From the NCBI RefSeq assembly GCF_002952775.1, contig NZ_CP025066.1, positions 2,480,001-2,544,000 on the forward strand: DNA of 64,000 nucleotides, in the 5' to 3' direction. Positions within the stretch are counted from its first letter, which is position 1. The number at the start of each line of letters is the position of its first letter. Position numbers and translations under genes: made by a program. Positions 9,603 to 17,917 of the stretch are shown in pieces. The notes below the pieces were generated by a model. That model made no database searches. It saw only the letters and a program-made list of their open reading frames with translations, and was not told the origin of the DNA. The DNA comes from Halalkaliarchaeum desulfuricum. GTDB taxonomy: Archaea > Halobacteriota > Halobacteria > Halobacteriales > Haloferacaceae.

Positions 9603-10565
9603 ATGGTCTCCACGGAATCCGAGGCGTCAAAGGAACTGACGCCGGAGGAGGCGTTCGCGATCCTTGGGGACGAAACCAGAATCGCGATATTGCAGACGCT
9701 CTGGAGGACGTGTGACACGCCGATCCGGTTCGGGGCACTTCGACAGGAAGTCGGCCACGACGATCCCGGGAACTTCAACTACCACCTCTCGAAGCTCACC
9801 GGACAGTTCGTGCGGAAGACCGAGCAGGGGTACGAACTCCGGGAAGCGGGAAAACAGGTGATTCGGGCCGTCCTTGCGGGAACCATCAACCGAAAGCCGC
9901 GGATCGACTCCGACGTCTGTGATTCCAAGTGTCCGTACTGCGGGGCACCCGTCGAACTGCAGTACGTGGACGAGCGGGTTCTGGTTCGCTGTACGGAGTG
10001 TCCGGGGATCGGTGGCGAGGAGTACCCGGAGGGGACGTATATGCGGTTCGCGTTCCCGCCAGCGGGGATCCAGGATCGGACCCCCGAGGAGATTATCGAG
10101 GCCGCACACGCGTTTTACGACGCCAAGGTAACGCCCATGATGAGCGGGGTCTGTCCGGAGTGTGCAGGCCGGGTCGAGACGACGATCGACATCTGCCACG
10201 ATCACGATTCCGGCGATCGGGGCGTCTGTGGCGCATGCGGCTTTCGCAACCCCATCTGGGCCGACTATTCGTGTGGACACTGCGAGTACACCCGCCGGTG
10301 CATGATCTGGTTCGAGATACTGAACCACCCGGGGGTGGTCGCGTTCTACTACGAACACGGTCTCGAGGAGACGGTGCCGTTCAGTAAACTGACCTGGCGA
10401 AACGCACCGTTCATCAGCAACGTGGAGTGTGAACTGCTCGAGACAGAGCCCTTGCGGATCCGCATCAAAATCCCGGTCGACTCCGAAGAACTCCGGGTCA
10501 CGGTGAACGAGGCAGTCGAGGTCGTTACCCTGACAAGGCAGTCGATCAGTGAGCGATCGCAGTAA
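9603..10565 (+). CDS. ArsR-like HTH regulator with zinc-ribbon-like Cys clusters
   Basis: A 320-residue protein starting MVSTESEA; an upstream in-frame ATG at 9585 is possible. Residues about 10-85 form a winged helix (EAFAILGDETRIAILQTL, then a FNYHLSKL recognition helix). The middle carries CxxC pairs: CPYCG and CTEC, then CPEC, CHDHD, CGACGF and CGHCEY. This suggests one or two structural metal sites. The C-terminal part is of unknown fold. This architecture is common in haloarchaeal transcription regulators. DNA targets are unknown. No operon partner. Confidence 0.75.
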   Translation: MVSTESEASKELTPEEAFAILGDETRIAILQTLWRTCDTPIRFGALRQEVGHDDPGNFNYHLSKLTGQFVRKTEQGYELREAGKQVIRAVLAGTINRKPRIDSDVCDSKCPYCGAPVELQYVDERVLVRCTECPGIGGEEYPEGTYMRFAFPPAGIQDRTPEEIIEAAHAFYDAKVTPMMSGVCPECAGRVETTIDICHDHDSGDRGVCGACGFRNPIWADYSCGHCEYTRRCMIWFEILNHPGVVAFYYEHGLEETVPFSKLTWRNAPFISNVECELLETEPLRIRIKIPVDSEELRVTVNEAVEVVTLTRQSISERSQ

Positions 10566-10681
10566 ACGATCGCAGAGTAACTGTGCGAAAACAGTACGAC
10601 ACTACTGTCTTTTTGGTTACAGTAATGCGCTGCTGCAAACCATTATGTCGACTGCTTCGTTCCGTTTGACAGGGATAATTA

Positions 10682-11269
10682 ATGGGTAAATTACTCGCTA
10701 CGGGAGCCCTCTCGCGATCGTCGACTGAGCAGAACGACAACCGACCTACGGACACAAACGCGAACGATGAGGAAACTCTCACACCGGACGCCGTCCACCA
10801 ACTACTGAGCAACCGTCGACGACGTGACGTCCTTCAGTATCTGGAGGACATCGATTCGACGACGACTATTGGCGATCTCGCAGTCCAGATCGCGGCATGG
10901 GAACACGACGTTTCGGTTACCGAGGTTACCTCGGAGCAGCGCAAACGAGTTTACATCTCGCTGTATCAGACACATCTGCCGAAACTTGCCGCATCGGGCG
11001 TCATCGACTACGATCGAGATCGCGGCCGGATCGCACTGAATGGAGAAGCCGAGGAACTCGCCGTCTATCTCGAGGATGGCGGCCAGGTCGTTCGGAACTG
11101 GAGTAGATACTACCTGACACTGGCCTGTCTATCGCTTGGAGTGATCGGACTGGCGTGGCTGGGGGTATCGCCGTTTTCGACGTTATCTGGAATGGGGTAC
11201 GCTGGGGGGGTCGCAATCGCACTGCTGGGACTGTCCGTGATGCACCGATACCGGACTCGCCGATACTAA
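10682..11269 (+). CDS. DUF7344-type winged-helix membrane protein
   Basis: A 195-residue protein. Residues about 35-125 form a haloarchaeal winged-helix domain with the typical LLSNRRRRDVLQYL opening and a LPKLAASGVIDYD wing-proximal stretch. Two C-terminal hydrophobic segments (YYLTLACLSLGVIGLAWLGV and GGVAIALLGLSV) should insert in the membrane. The domain is typical of haloarchaeal regulators of unknown target. It stands alone with AT-rich DNA upstream. Confidence 0.7.
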   Translation: MGKLLATGALSRSSTEQNDNRPTDTNANDEETLTPDAVHQLLSNRRRRDVLQYLEDIDSTTTIGDLAVQIAAWEHDVSVTEVTSEQRKRVYISLYQTHLPKLAASGVIDYDRDRGRIALNGEAEELAVYLEDGGQVVRNWSRYYLTLACLSLGVIGLAWLGVSPFSTLSGMGYAGGVAIALLGLSVMHRYRTRRY

Positions 11270-11332
11270 AACGCTGCAAACGAACCTCGTGCCCCCAATC
11301 TTATAGTCGAACGGCGGGTTGGTAGCTGGTAG

Positions 11333-12436
11333 ATGAACGTCACAGAAATTCGTGTCTATCAGGTGGACCTTCCGATCGCCGAGGGGAGTTACGACTGGGC
11401 GGGCGGAAACTCCTACGAGGCGTTCGATTCGACGATCGTCCGTCTCGACACCGACGAGGGGGTCGTCGGCTGGGGGGAGCTGTCGACTCTCGGCACCGCC
11501 TACCTGCCCGCGTTTCCACGCGGCGCGCGAGCGGGAATCGAAGAGCTTGCAGACACCGTCCTCGGTGCCGATCCCACTCGGAGAGCGGTCCTTGCCGAAC
11601 GAATGGATCGTCGCCTCCGTGGTCACCCGTACGTGAAGTCGGCGATCGACATGGCCTGCTGGGACATCTCTGGGAAGGTGGCCGGAGCGCCCGTTGCAGA
11701 ACTCTTGGGCGGGCGATTCGGGGATGGTGCGCCACTGTATCGCGCGATCTCGCAGGGCACGCCGTCGGAGATGGCCCAACGCGTCGCGAAATATCGCGAC
11801 GAGGGATACGGGAAGTTCCAGCTCAAAGTCGGCGAGGACCCGGTGATCGACGCCGAACGGATCCGGGCAGCACGGGCGGAACTCGACGACGAACACGTCC
11901 TGGACGCCGACTGCAACACGGGACTGACCCGCCACGAGGCGGTCCGACTGGTCGAACTCGTCGAAGACGTCGACGTGTACATCGAGCAGCCGTGTCCGAC
12001 CTACGAAGAGTGTCGAGCTGTCCGGAAGCGGACGAACCACCCGTTCGTACTCGACGAGATCATCGACGGGGTCCAGCCCGTCATCAGGGGCCATCAGGAG
12101 GACGCGATGGACGTGATCAACCTCAAAATCTCGAAGGTCGGCGGGCTGACGCGGGCGAAAACCGTTCGTGATCTCTGTAGCGAACTCGGTATCGCGATGA
12201 TCGTCGAGGACACCTGGGGCAGCGAGATCGCAACGACCGCCATCGCCCATCTCGCACACAGCACCCCGCCGGACGTCTGTTTCGCCGCCACCGACTTCCA
12301 CAACTACAACGACGTGACCACCGCCGACGGCGCCCCCTCCGGAGACGATGGCACGCTCGTGGCACCGACGGATCCCGGTCTCGGCGTGGAACCCCGCGAG
12401 GACGTGCTCGGGGAGCCGATTGCGACGTACAGTTGA
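11333..12436 (+). CDS. Enolase-superfamily (mandelate racemase/MLE) enzyme
   Basis: A 367-residue enzyme of the MLE subgroup. The KxQxK motif on strand 2 (K161, K165), metal ligands D191 or D193, E218 (IEQPC) and D241/E242 (LDEI), and the opposite base K265 (INLKISK) are all present. Two facing lysines fit a racemase/epimerase or a syn-dehydratase. The segment YRAISQGTP before the barrel resembles cis-3-hydroxyproline dehydratase and hydroxyproline-betaine epimerase relatives. That assignment is only a suggestion. The corrinoid methyltransferase pair downstream would suit a methylated-amine substrate. A TATA-like ATCTTATAG lies about 30 bp before the ATG. Confidence 0.75.
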   Translation: MNVTEIRVYQVDLPIAEGSYDWAGGNSYEAFDSTIVRLDTDEGVVGWGELSTLGTAYLPAFPRGARAGIEELADTVLGADPTRRAVLAERMDRRLRGHPYVKSAIDMACWDISGKVAGAPVAELLGGRFGDGAPLYRAISQGTPSEMAQRVAKYRDEGYGKFQLKVGEDPVIDAERIRAARAELDDEHVLDADCNTGLTRHEAVRLVELVEDVDVYIEQPCPTYEECRAVRKRTNHPFVLDEIIDGVQPVIRGHQEDAMDVINLKISKVGGLTRAKTVRDLCSELGIAMIVEDTWGSEIATTAIAHLAHSTPPDVCFAATDFHNYNDVTTADGAPSGDDGTLVAPTDPGLGVEPREDVLGEPIATYS

Positions 12437-12642
12437 TCGTTCGCACTCGCGAGGATTTATCAGGAGACCGCGTCACCTCGAGTCATATCGCAGTGAAAGT
12501 CGACGACGTCGACGCCGCGTTCGGACGGATCGACCACCACGGGATTATAAAAGAGCCGGGATACCAGCCCACCGCGGGCGCCCGTACCGCGTTCCTCGAG
12601 GATCCCGACGGCTCCGTCGTCGAATTGATCGAACCGCTCTGA
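12433..12642 (+). pseudogene. C-terminal fragment of a VOC/glyoxalase-family protein
   Basis: About 70 codons encode the second half of a vicinal-oxygen-chelate domain: SSHIAVKVDDVDAAFGRI, then FLEDPDGSVVELIEPL, with the metal-ligand Glu in VELIE. The first beta-alpha-beta module is absent. The only possible start is a TTG that overlaps the stop of the preceding gene. Standing alone it cannot form the usual metal site, so a truncated gene is more likely than a functional protein. Confidence 0.5.
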
Positions 12643-12761
12643 GGAACAAGTGGATGCGAATCTGAATCCATCCGATTATAAAATCTCGTATAGTTAAACT
12701 CCAGTTGGACAATGGCAAGTCTATTACCTGTATTTCTATATCGTGAGATCGTTCTTCGGTG

Positions 12762-12769
12762 TTTATATG
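12762..12769 (+). promoter_or_regulatory. TATA box of the corrinoid methyltransferase operon
   Basis: TTTATATG in an AT-rich spacer. A start site about 25 bp downstream would fall just before the ATG at 12797, giving a nearly leaderless transcript. Confidence 0.45.
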
Positions 12770-12796
12770 ATGATCGTTGGTCATATAAATTGCATT

Positions 12797-13468
12797 ATGT
12801 CAATGGACGATTTGGTACACGCCTTAGCAGAACTCGAGGAGGAGCGTGCCGTACAGATAGCCGAGGAACGGCTGGACGCCGGCGAGGATCCCCTCGACAT
12901 CCTCGACGACCTCAAGAAGGGAATGAGGATCGTCGGAGACCGGTATGAAGCGGAGGACTACTTTATCCCAGATCTGATGTATGCCGGAGATATCATCGAG
13001 CAGATCTCGGGACTCATCCAGGAAGAGCTTCCCGAACAGGAGGAAGATACAGTCGGGACGGTAGTTCTCGGGACCGTAAAAGACGACATCCACGACATCG
13101 GGAAGGACCTGGTGTACTTCATGTTCGACCTGAACGGGTTCGACGTGATCGACCTCGGAATCGACGTCCCGGTCGAGACGTTCGTTGACGCCGTCGAGGA
13201 ACACGACCCGGATATCGTCGCCCTGAGCGGATTCCTGACCGCAGCGTTCGACTCGATGAAAGAAACCGTCGAGGCACTCGAGGAGACGGGACTCATCGAG
13301 GAGTTCGAAGAGGACGGCCTCCGCGAGGGACGTAAAGTGATGATCGGCGGCGGACAGATCACCGACGACGTTCGGGAGTACGTCCGCGCGGACGGGTTCG
13401 AAACTGACGCCCCCGGCGGGGTCAAACTCGCGAAAGAGTGGCTGCAGGCCGAAGCGGAGGTGGTATGA
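12797..13468 (+). CDS. Corrinoid protein of a cobalamin-dependent methyltransferase (MtaC/MtbC-like)
   Basis: A 223-residue two-domain protein. The N-terminal helical cap (residues 1-85, with ERLDAGEDPLDILDDLKKGM) precedes a Rossmann-like B12 domain with the cobalt-ligand motif D97-x-H99-x-x-G102 (DIHDIG). A late GGGQITDDVREYVRADGF segment closes the fold. Such proteins carry a methyl group on cobalamin between a substrate methyltransferase and an acceptor methyltransferase. The start at MSMDDLV was chosen because it matches the family N terminus and lies downstream of the TATA box. It overlaps the next gene by ATGA. The first (substrate-specific) methyltransferase is not in the window. Confidence 0.88.
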   Translation: MSMDDLVHALAELEEERAVQIAEERLDAGEDPLDILDDLKKGMRIVGDRYEAEDYFIPDLMYAGDIIEQISGLIQEELPEQEEDTVGTVVLGTVKDDIHDIGKDLVYFMFDLNGFDVIDLGIDVPVETFVDAVEEHDPDIVALSGFLTAAFDSMKETVEALEETGLIEEFEEDGLREGRKVMIGGGQITDDVREYVRADGFETDAPGGVKLAKEWLQAEAEVV

Positions 13469-14757
13469 TGTCGCTTCCCGAACCCACTCTCGAGTCGTGG
13501 ATCGGGGGCGAGGGAATCGACTTCGAGGACGAGGCGGCCAGGGAGCAGTACCGAACCCGTGCCCAGCGGTACGCCGACGCGATCCTTCGTGAGGAGCCGG
13601 ATCGCGTTCCGGTGGCCGTACTGAGCACGTTCTACCCGGCGTTTCACCACGGAATCACACCGGAGACGGCGATGAACGACGGTGAACAGCTCAGCGCCGC
13701 CCTGCTGCACTTCGTCGAAGATCTCGATCTCGACGTTCTCGCGTGGTCGACACCGCTGGTCCCGTCGGCCCGATCTCTCGAAGCGGTCGACTATCGTGGA
13801 TTCGACTGGCCGGGAGACGGCTCCTCACCGGAGACGGTCTATCAGGCGAAAGAACCCGACAGCATGACTGCAGAGGATTACGACGCGTTCATCAGGGATC
13901 CGACCGATTACCTCATCCGAAACTACCTGCCGGCAACGTTCGGTGAACTGGAGGGAATGGCGCAGTTCCCGCAGTTGATCTCGCTCAGCCTGGGGATCGC
14001 CAGTGTCCACCCGTTCGTACTCCCGTTCGGACTCCCCGAGGTCCAGGAGGCGCTGGACGCGCTCGAGGAGGCCGGCGAGGCGGCCCTGGAGTGGGAAGGC
14101 ATCGTCGGTGCCACCGTCGAAGAAATCGTTGCGTCCGGACATCCCCAGAGTGTCGGGGGTATCACGCTTGCACCCTACGACATGCTGGGGGACATGTTCC
14201 GCGGGACGCGGGGGATCATGATGGACCTGAAGCGTCAGCCTGACACCCTGCTTGAAGCGGTCGAGCGTCTCACACCGTGGGCGATCGAGCTCGGGATCAC
14301 TACCGCGCGTGTGAACAACAACCCGCATGTGTTTATTCCACTGCACAAGGGCGCAGACCGCTTCATGTCCCAAGACGAGTTCGAGGAGTTCTACTGGCCG
14401 CAGCTCCGGGAGGTGATCGAGGCGCTCCTCGAGGAAGGGCTCGTTCCCTGGCTGTTCGCCGAAGGCAGCTACGAGAACCGCCTCGAGAGCCTCACTGACC
14501 TTCCGAACGGGCCGATGGTCTGGCACTTCCAGAACACTGACATGAGCATGGCGGCGGAAGCGATCGGCGACCAGGCCTGTATCGCGGGGAACGTTCCCAC
14601 CTCACTGCTTTACACGTCCGACCCGGAGGCAGTCCGGGACTACTCGCGGAACCTCGTGGAGACAGTCGGGGAAAACGGCTTCATCCTGGCACCGGGCGTC
14701 GGCCTCGACGAGGCGAAACCGGAGAACGTGCGGGCGATGGTGAACTCCGTGCGGTAG
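13465..14757 (+). CDS. Uroporphyrinogen-decarboxylase-family methyltransferase (MtaA/CmuA-like)
   Basis: About 430 residues of the UroD fold used by methyltransferases that move a methyl group between a corrinoid protein and an acceptor such as coenzyme M or a pterin. Conserved-looking stretches are EEPDRVPVAVL near the N terminus, NNNPHVFIPLHKGADRFMS with a possible metal-site His, and VWHFQNTD near residue 355. Two adjacent ATGs (13465, 13468) are possible; the first overlaps the corrinoid gene stop. True heme-pathway HemE is about 350 residues and is not placed next to a corrinoid gene. The acceptor here is probably a tetrahydrofolate or methanopterin derivative, by inference. Confidence 0.82.
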   Translation: MMSLPEPTLESWIGGEGIDFEDEAAREQYRTRAQRYADAILREEPDRVPVAVLSTFYPAFHHGITPETAMNDGEQLSAALLHFVEDLDLDVLAWSTPLVPSARSLEAVDYRGFDWPGDGSSPETVYQAKEPDSMTAEDYDAFIRDPTDYLIRNYLPATFGELEGMAQFPQLISLSLGIASVHPFVLPFGLPEVQEALDALEEAGEAALEWEGIVGATVEEIVASGHPQSVGGITLAPYDMLGDMFRGTRGIMMDLKRQPDTLLEAVERLTPWAIELGITTARVNNNPHVFIPLHKGADRFMSQDEFEEFYWPQLREVIEALLEEGLVPWLFAEGSYENRLESLTDLPNGPMVWHFQNTDMSMAAEAIGDQACIAGNVPTSLLYTSDPEAVRDYSRNLVETVGENGFILAPGVGLDEAKPENVRAMVNSVR

Positions 14758-14792
14758 CCGGTTACACACCCGGCAACCCTCGATCGCCCCCG

Positions 14793-15710
14793 TCACTCCA
14801 GTACCTCGACGTCGAACAGGCTCCACCACCGGTATCGTCGCCCGCCCCAGACGAACGTGCGGCGGAGCAGGGCGTACGCCAGGAACGGAACCATCACCAT
14901 CACGGACGGATACGCGAGCAGGACCGTCCACCGTCGAACGCCGAAGGTGTGGTAAACGACCGCGATCAGTGCCGTCACTGCGAAAAGCGTCGGGAGGGGA
15001 AAAAACACTCCGGCGACGGTTGCGGCCCCTGCCAGGGCGCCGGTGATGGCGAATCCGGCGGGTTCGTGACGGCGGACGATCTGGGCGAACCGCACGTGGC
15101 GCTCGAGTGTTTCCCGGATGGTGCCGCCGACCGCAACCCGCCGCACCCGTTTTACCGGCGTGATGTCGACCCGATCAGTCAACAGTCCGTCGTCGCTCAC
15201 CGTCGTCCGGAGGTCGCTGAGAAACGCCGCTTCGTCCGGGAGGTCGCTCCGCTCGAACACGACAGCCCCGGCCCAGGCGACGTCGCCGAAGTACACCCCT
15301 GCGGTCCCGCCCAGGACGTACTGGGGTTCAAACAGCGTGGAAAGCGGGTCCCCTCCGACGAAAAACGGCACCTCGGTTGTCGGTCCGTGGCGGTCGTAGT
15401 CGGTCGACAGCGTCTCGAGCCAGTCGTCCGGGTGGTGGAAGTCGTCGTCTGTCCAGACGATCCGCTCGTGTCTCGCGACCTCCATCCCGGCGGCGATGGC
15501 GTTCGCCTTCCCCGAACAGCCCGTCGGCTCCCCCGCGATCACGAGCCGGATCGCGTCCTCGTCGGGAACGTCTTCTGCGATCGGATCGGACGCCGAATCA
15601 CAGATCACGAGTAGCTCGTCCGACGGACCGAGCTGATCTGCGACTTCGCCGATCGCGGGCGTCCACGCGGTCGTCGGAAGGAGCACGCTCGCCGGAGGGT
15701 CGCTGGGCAT
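14793..15710 (-). CDS. Membrane-bound family 2 glycosyltransferase
   Basis: A 305-residue protein. The N-terminal GT-A-like domain begins ASVLLPTTAWTP and carries a WTDDDFHHPDDW segment whose DDD would bind the nucleotide-sugar metal. Two or three hydrophobic segments near residues 220-285 anchor it in the membrane. The donor and acceptor are unknown. It is monocistronic and opposes the UroD-type gene. This arrangement resembles haloarchaeal GT2 enzymes annotated as ceramide-glucosyltransferase-like. Confidence 0.75.
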   Translation of the reverse strand: MPSDPPASVLLPTTAWTPAIGEVADQLGPSDELLVICDSASDPIAEDVPDEDAIRLVIAGEPTGCSGKANAIAAGMEVARHERIVWTDDDFHHPDDWLETLSTDYDRHGPTTEVPFFVGGDPLSTLFEPQYVLGGTAGVYFGDVAWAGAVVFERSDLPDEAAFLSDLRTTVSDDGLLTDRVDITPVKRVRRVAVGGTIRETLERHVRFAQIVRRHEPAGFAITGALAGAATVAGVFFPLPTLFAVTALIAVVYHTFGVRRWTVLLAYPSVMVMVPFLAYALLRRTFVWGGRRYRWWSLFDVEVLE

Positions 15711-15773
15711 GGGAACGTTTCGGGAGACGACACTGATAAACGATACGTACGAGAGCCCCGCCGGTTCAGGGAG

Positions 15774-16244
15774 TCATACGTCGAACACGACGTAGGCGTA
15801 CCACTCGCCGTCGCGTTCCTCGAGAACCATCTCGGAGTAGGTGACTGCTTTGACGTCGCGAGCGGTCACTTCCGAGAGGGGTACTCCACGTGCGCTTGCG
15901 GTGGCGACCCACTCCTCGTCGGTTTCGCCTTCCGCGTCGGTTTCGCCTTCCGCGTCGGTTTCGCCTTCCGCGTTCGTCTCTTCGACGGTGACGGTGCAGT
16001 CGTGATCCACCGGCAGCACCCCGCGGACGTCGCGTTCGTAGATGAGCCGGTCGAGATAGTCGAACAGCAGCGCTTCCCGTCCCTCGGCCCGCTCCTCGAG
16101 GGTGAACCGCTCGCCGCTGGCGGGGTGCGTTTCACACATCGCCTCGGTGAGCCCTTCCGCGACGGCCGCGAACGCATCCCCGAGCGTCGCGCCGGTCGCC
16201 TCGACGGCGACGTCGGCCGTGTGATCACGCAGCGTGTATTCCAT
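15774..16244 (-). CDS. Archease
   Basis: A 156-residue archease, the cofactor that activates the RNA-splicing ligase RtcB in tRNA splicing. The N terminus EYTLRDHTADVAVEA, with the metal-binding Asp of DHTADV, and the C-terminal VKAVTYSEMVL are diagnostic. An expanded acidic loop holds three copies of a six-residue unit (N/D)AEGET, encoded by a perfect 18-bp tandem repeat at 15921-15974. Other archeases are about 140 residues, so the expansion accounts for the extra length. No rtcB is nearby. Confidence 0.93.
   Translation of the reverse strand: MEYTLRDHTADVAVEATGATLGDAFAAVAEGLTEAMCETHPASGERFTLEERAEGREALLFDYLDRLIYERDVRGVLPVDHDCTVTVEETNAEGETDAEGETDAEGETDEEWVATASARGVPLSEVTARDVKAVTYSEMVLEERDGEWYAYVVFDV
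15921..15974. repeat. Three tandem 18-bp units inside the archease gene
   Basis: Units at 15921-15938, 15939-15956 and 15957-15974 are identical except for the last base. They are in frame and add an acidic AEGET loop. Confidence 0.95.
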
Positions 16245-16322
16245 GTGTGCGGTTTCGACGGGGGAGGTAGTATTCGCTTCGGCCCGCTGGAGTTAACTGC
16301 TATCACACAGTAGCAACGAATA

Positions 16323-16796
16323 GTGAGCGTCAGGGTGGAGAAACGGATCGACGAACCCGGAGATAGCGAGCATCTGGAGCTCGCCTGGGAGCTCAAAGAG
16401 CGGATCCGCCGGGAGGAGAACGTCCTGAAACAGCGGAAGGGCTTTTTCAGGAACGCCTATCGCCGCGCCACCACCCATCTCTACTTCGAAGACGACGAAC
16501 TGGCGGGGTTCGCCTCGGTCCGCCGGGACGGCTACATCCTGTTTCTCGCTGTCGCTCCCGAATTCCGTGGGCGAGGCTACGGCGAACGACTCGTCGCTGA
16601 CGTGGCGGAGAATCACCGAACGGTGACGTGCCACGCCCGGACCACGAACGAAAACGCCATCGAGTTCTATCGCCACCTGGGGTTCGACGTCGATCGACAC
16701 ATCCACAACTACTACGAGGACGGCGGGGACGCCTACTACCTCAAGCTCGGAGAGGGTGGGCTCACGGAGAAACTGTCGAACCTCATCCGGCGGTGA
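16323..16796 (+). CDS. GNAT-family N-acetyltransferase
   Basis: A 157-residue acetyltransferase starting at GTG. The acetyl-CoA pyrophosphate loop is RGRGYG near residue 80, preceded by the FLAVAPEF strand. The late NENAIEFYRHLGF segment is typical of RimI/GNAT enzymes that acetylate amino groups. The N-terminal KQRKGFFRNAYRR stretch is unusually basic for this proteome. The substrate is unknown. Confidence 0.85.
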   Translation: MSVRVEKRIDEPGDSEHLELAWELKERIRREENVLKQRKGFFRNAYRRATTHLYFEDDELAGFASVRRDGYILFLAVAPEFRGRGYGERLVADVAENHRTVTCHARTTNENAIEFYRHLGFDVDRHIHNYYEDGGDAYYLKLGEGGLTEKLSNLIRR

Positions 16797-16837
16797 CGTC
16801 GGGGCTGCCCACCCGACAGGTCGCCAGTACTCGTTTG

Positions 16838-17788
16838 TCAGCGCGACGCGTTCTCTTCTCGGAGTTCCGCGTACAGCTGCTCTGCTGCACGGCGGACGGC
16901 CTCGTCGCTCGACAGCTCCGGTTCGTAGCCGAGCGACGAGAGCCGTTCGACCGCCAGGCGCATCTTCGGAACGTCGCCCTCCCAGCCGCGGTCCCCGCCG
17001 GTGTACTCGTAGTCGGGATCGACTTCCATCACGTCAGCCACGACGTCGGCGATTCGGGTGACCGACGTTGTCGTTTCCGTCCCGAGATTGTACACGTTGT
17101 ACTGGTCGTCGGCGTGTTCGACGACGTGACGGATCGCGTCGACGCAGTCGGTGACGTGCATGTACGACTTCTCCTGGCGGCCGTCGCCGAGGATTTCCAG
17201 GCTTTCCGGGTCCGCGAGCAGTTTTTCGATGAAGTCCGGCACCACCGTGCCCCGCTGGTTCGGGCCGACGATGTTGGCGAACCGGAACACCCACGACTGG
17301 ATCCCGTAGGTGTGAGCGTACGTCGACGTGAGCGCCTCGTCTGCGAGTTTGGCGGAGCCGTAGACGCTGATCGGCTCGAGGGGTGCGTGGTCTTCAGGCG
17401 TGGGCCGGGGCGCCTCCCCGTAGACGGTCGAAGAGGAGGTAAAGGCGAACGCGTCGACGCCGACCTCGTCCATCCGTTCGAGCACGTTGTACGTCATCGT
17501 GGTGTTCTCCTCGAACAGCCGTCGGCCGTCCTCGAAGTTCGTGTCCGTGTACGCCGCGAGATGGAAGACGATGTCGAGATCGGACGTCACGACGTCGGCG
17601 ACGTCGCCCCGGTCGCACATGTCGGCGTCGACGAACTCCACTCCCTCGGGGAGCCGGTCGGGATCGCCCTTCGAGCAGTCGTCGGCGACGCGGACGTGGT
17701 CTGTGTCCGCGAGAAGCGCCGCCGCGAGGTGCGATCCGACCAGCCCCGCACCGCCGGTCACCAGCACGCGGGCGTCGGTGAGATCCAT
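16838..17788 (-). CDS. NAD-dependent sugar epimerase/dehydratase (extended SDR)
   Basis: A 316-residue extended short-chain dehydrogenase. It has the Rossmann motif GGAGLVGSHL, the catalytic Ser in SSSTVYGEA and the YxxxK pair in YGSAKLADE. This fits UDP-glucose 4-epimerase or a related nucleotide-sugar enzyme. An upstream in-frame ATG at 17815 would add nine residues. The C-terminal GWEGDVPKMRL segment is typical of GalE-like enzymes. Its role is probably in surface glycan synthesis. It diverges from the thiolase gene. Confidence 0.85.
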   Translation of the reverse strand: MDLTDARVLVTGGAGLVGSHLAAALLADTDHVRVADDCSKGDPDRLPEGVEFVDADMCDRGDVADVVTSDLDIVFHLAAYTDTNFEDGRRLFEENTTMTYNVLERMDEVGVDAFAFTSSSTVYGEAPRPTPEDHAPLEPISVYGSAKLADEALTSTYAHTYGIQSWVFRFANIVGPNQRGTVVPDFIEKLLADPESLEILGDGRQEKSYMHVTDCVDAIRHVVEHADDQYNVYNLGTETTTSVTRIADVVADVMEVDPDYEYTGGDRGWEGDVPKMRLAVERLSSLGYEPELSSDEAVRRAAEQLYAELREENASR

Positions 17789-17917
17789 GTCCGGGCGATC
17801 CGTGCCGGGCGACAAGTGTATTCCGATCGACGATCCAGTCGGCGACAGGCTCCTGCGGGAGACCCAGGGACCGCCACGTGCCGAAAGCTATACCGGCCTG
17901 CCCAACGGCCTCCGCGT

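Noticed and set aside
12433-12642. Functional small glyoxalase
   Set aside because: Only the second half of the VOC module is present, and the sole start is a TTG overlapping the prior stop.
13465-14757. Heme-pathway uroporphyrinogen decarboxylase (HemE)
   Set aside because: Length, sequence and coupling to a corrinoid protein point to the methyltransferase branch of the UroD family.
16628-17917. Upstream extension of the thiolase frame by 430 codons
   Set aside because: It is the antisense of the epimerase gene; the thiolase begins at MDRVAII.
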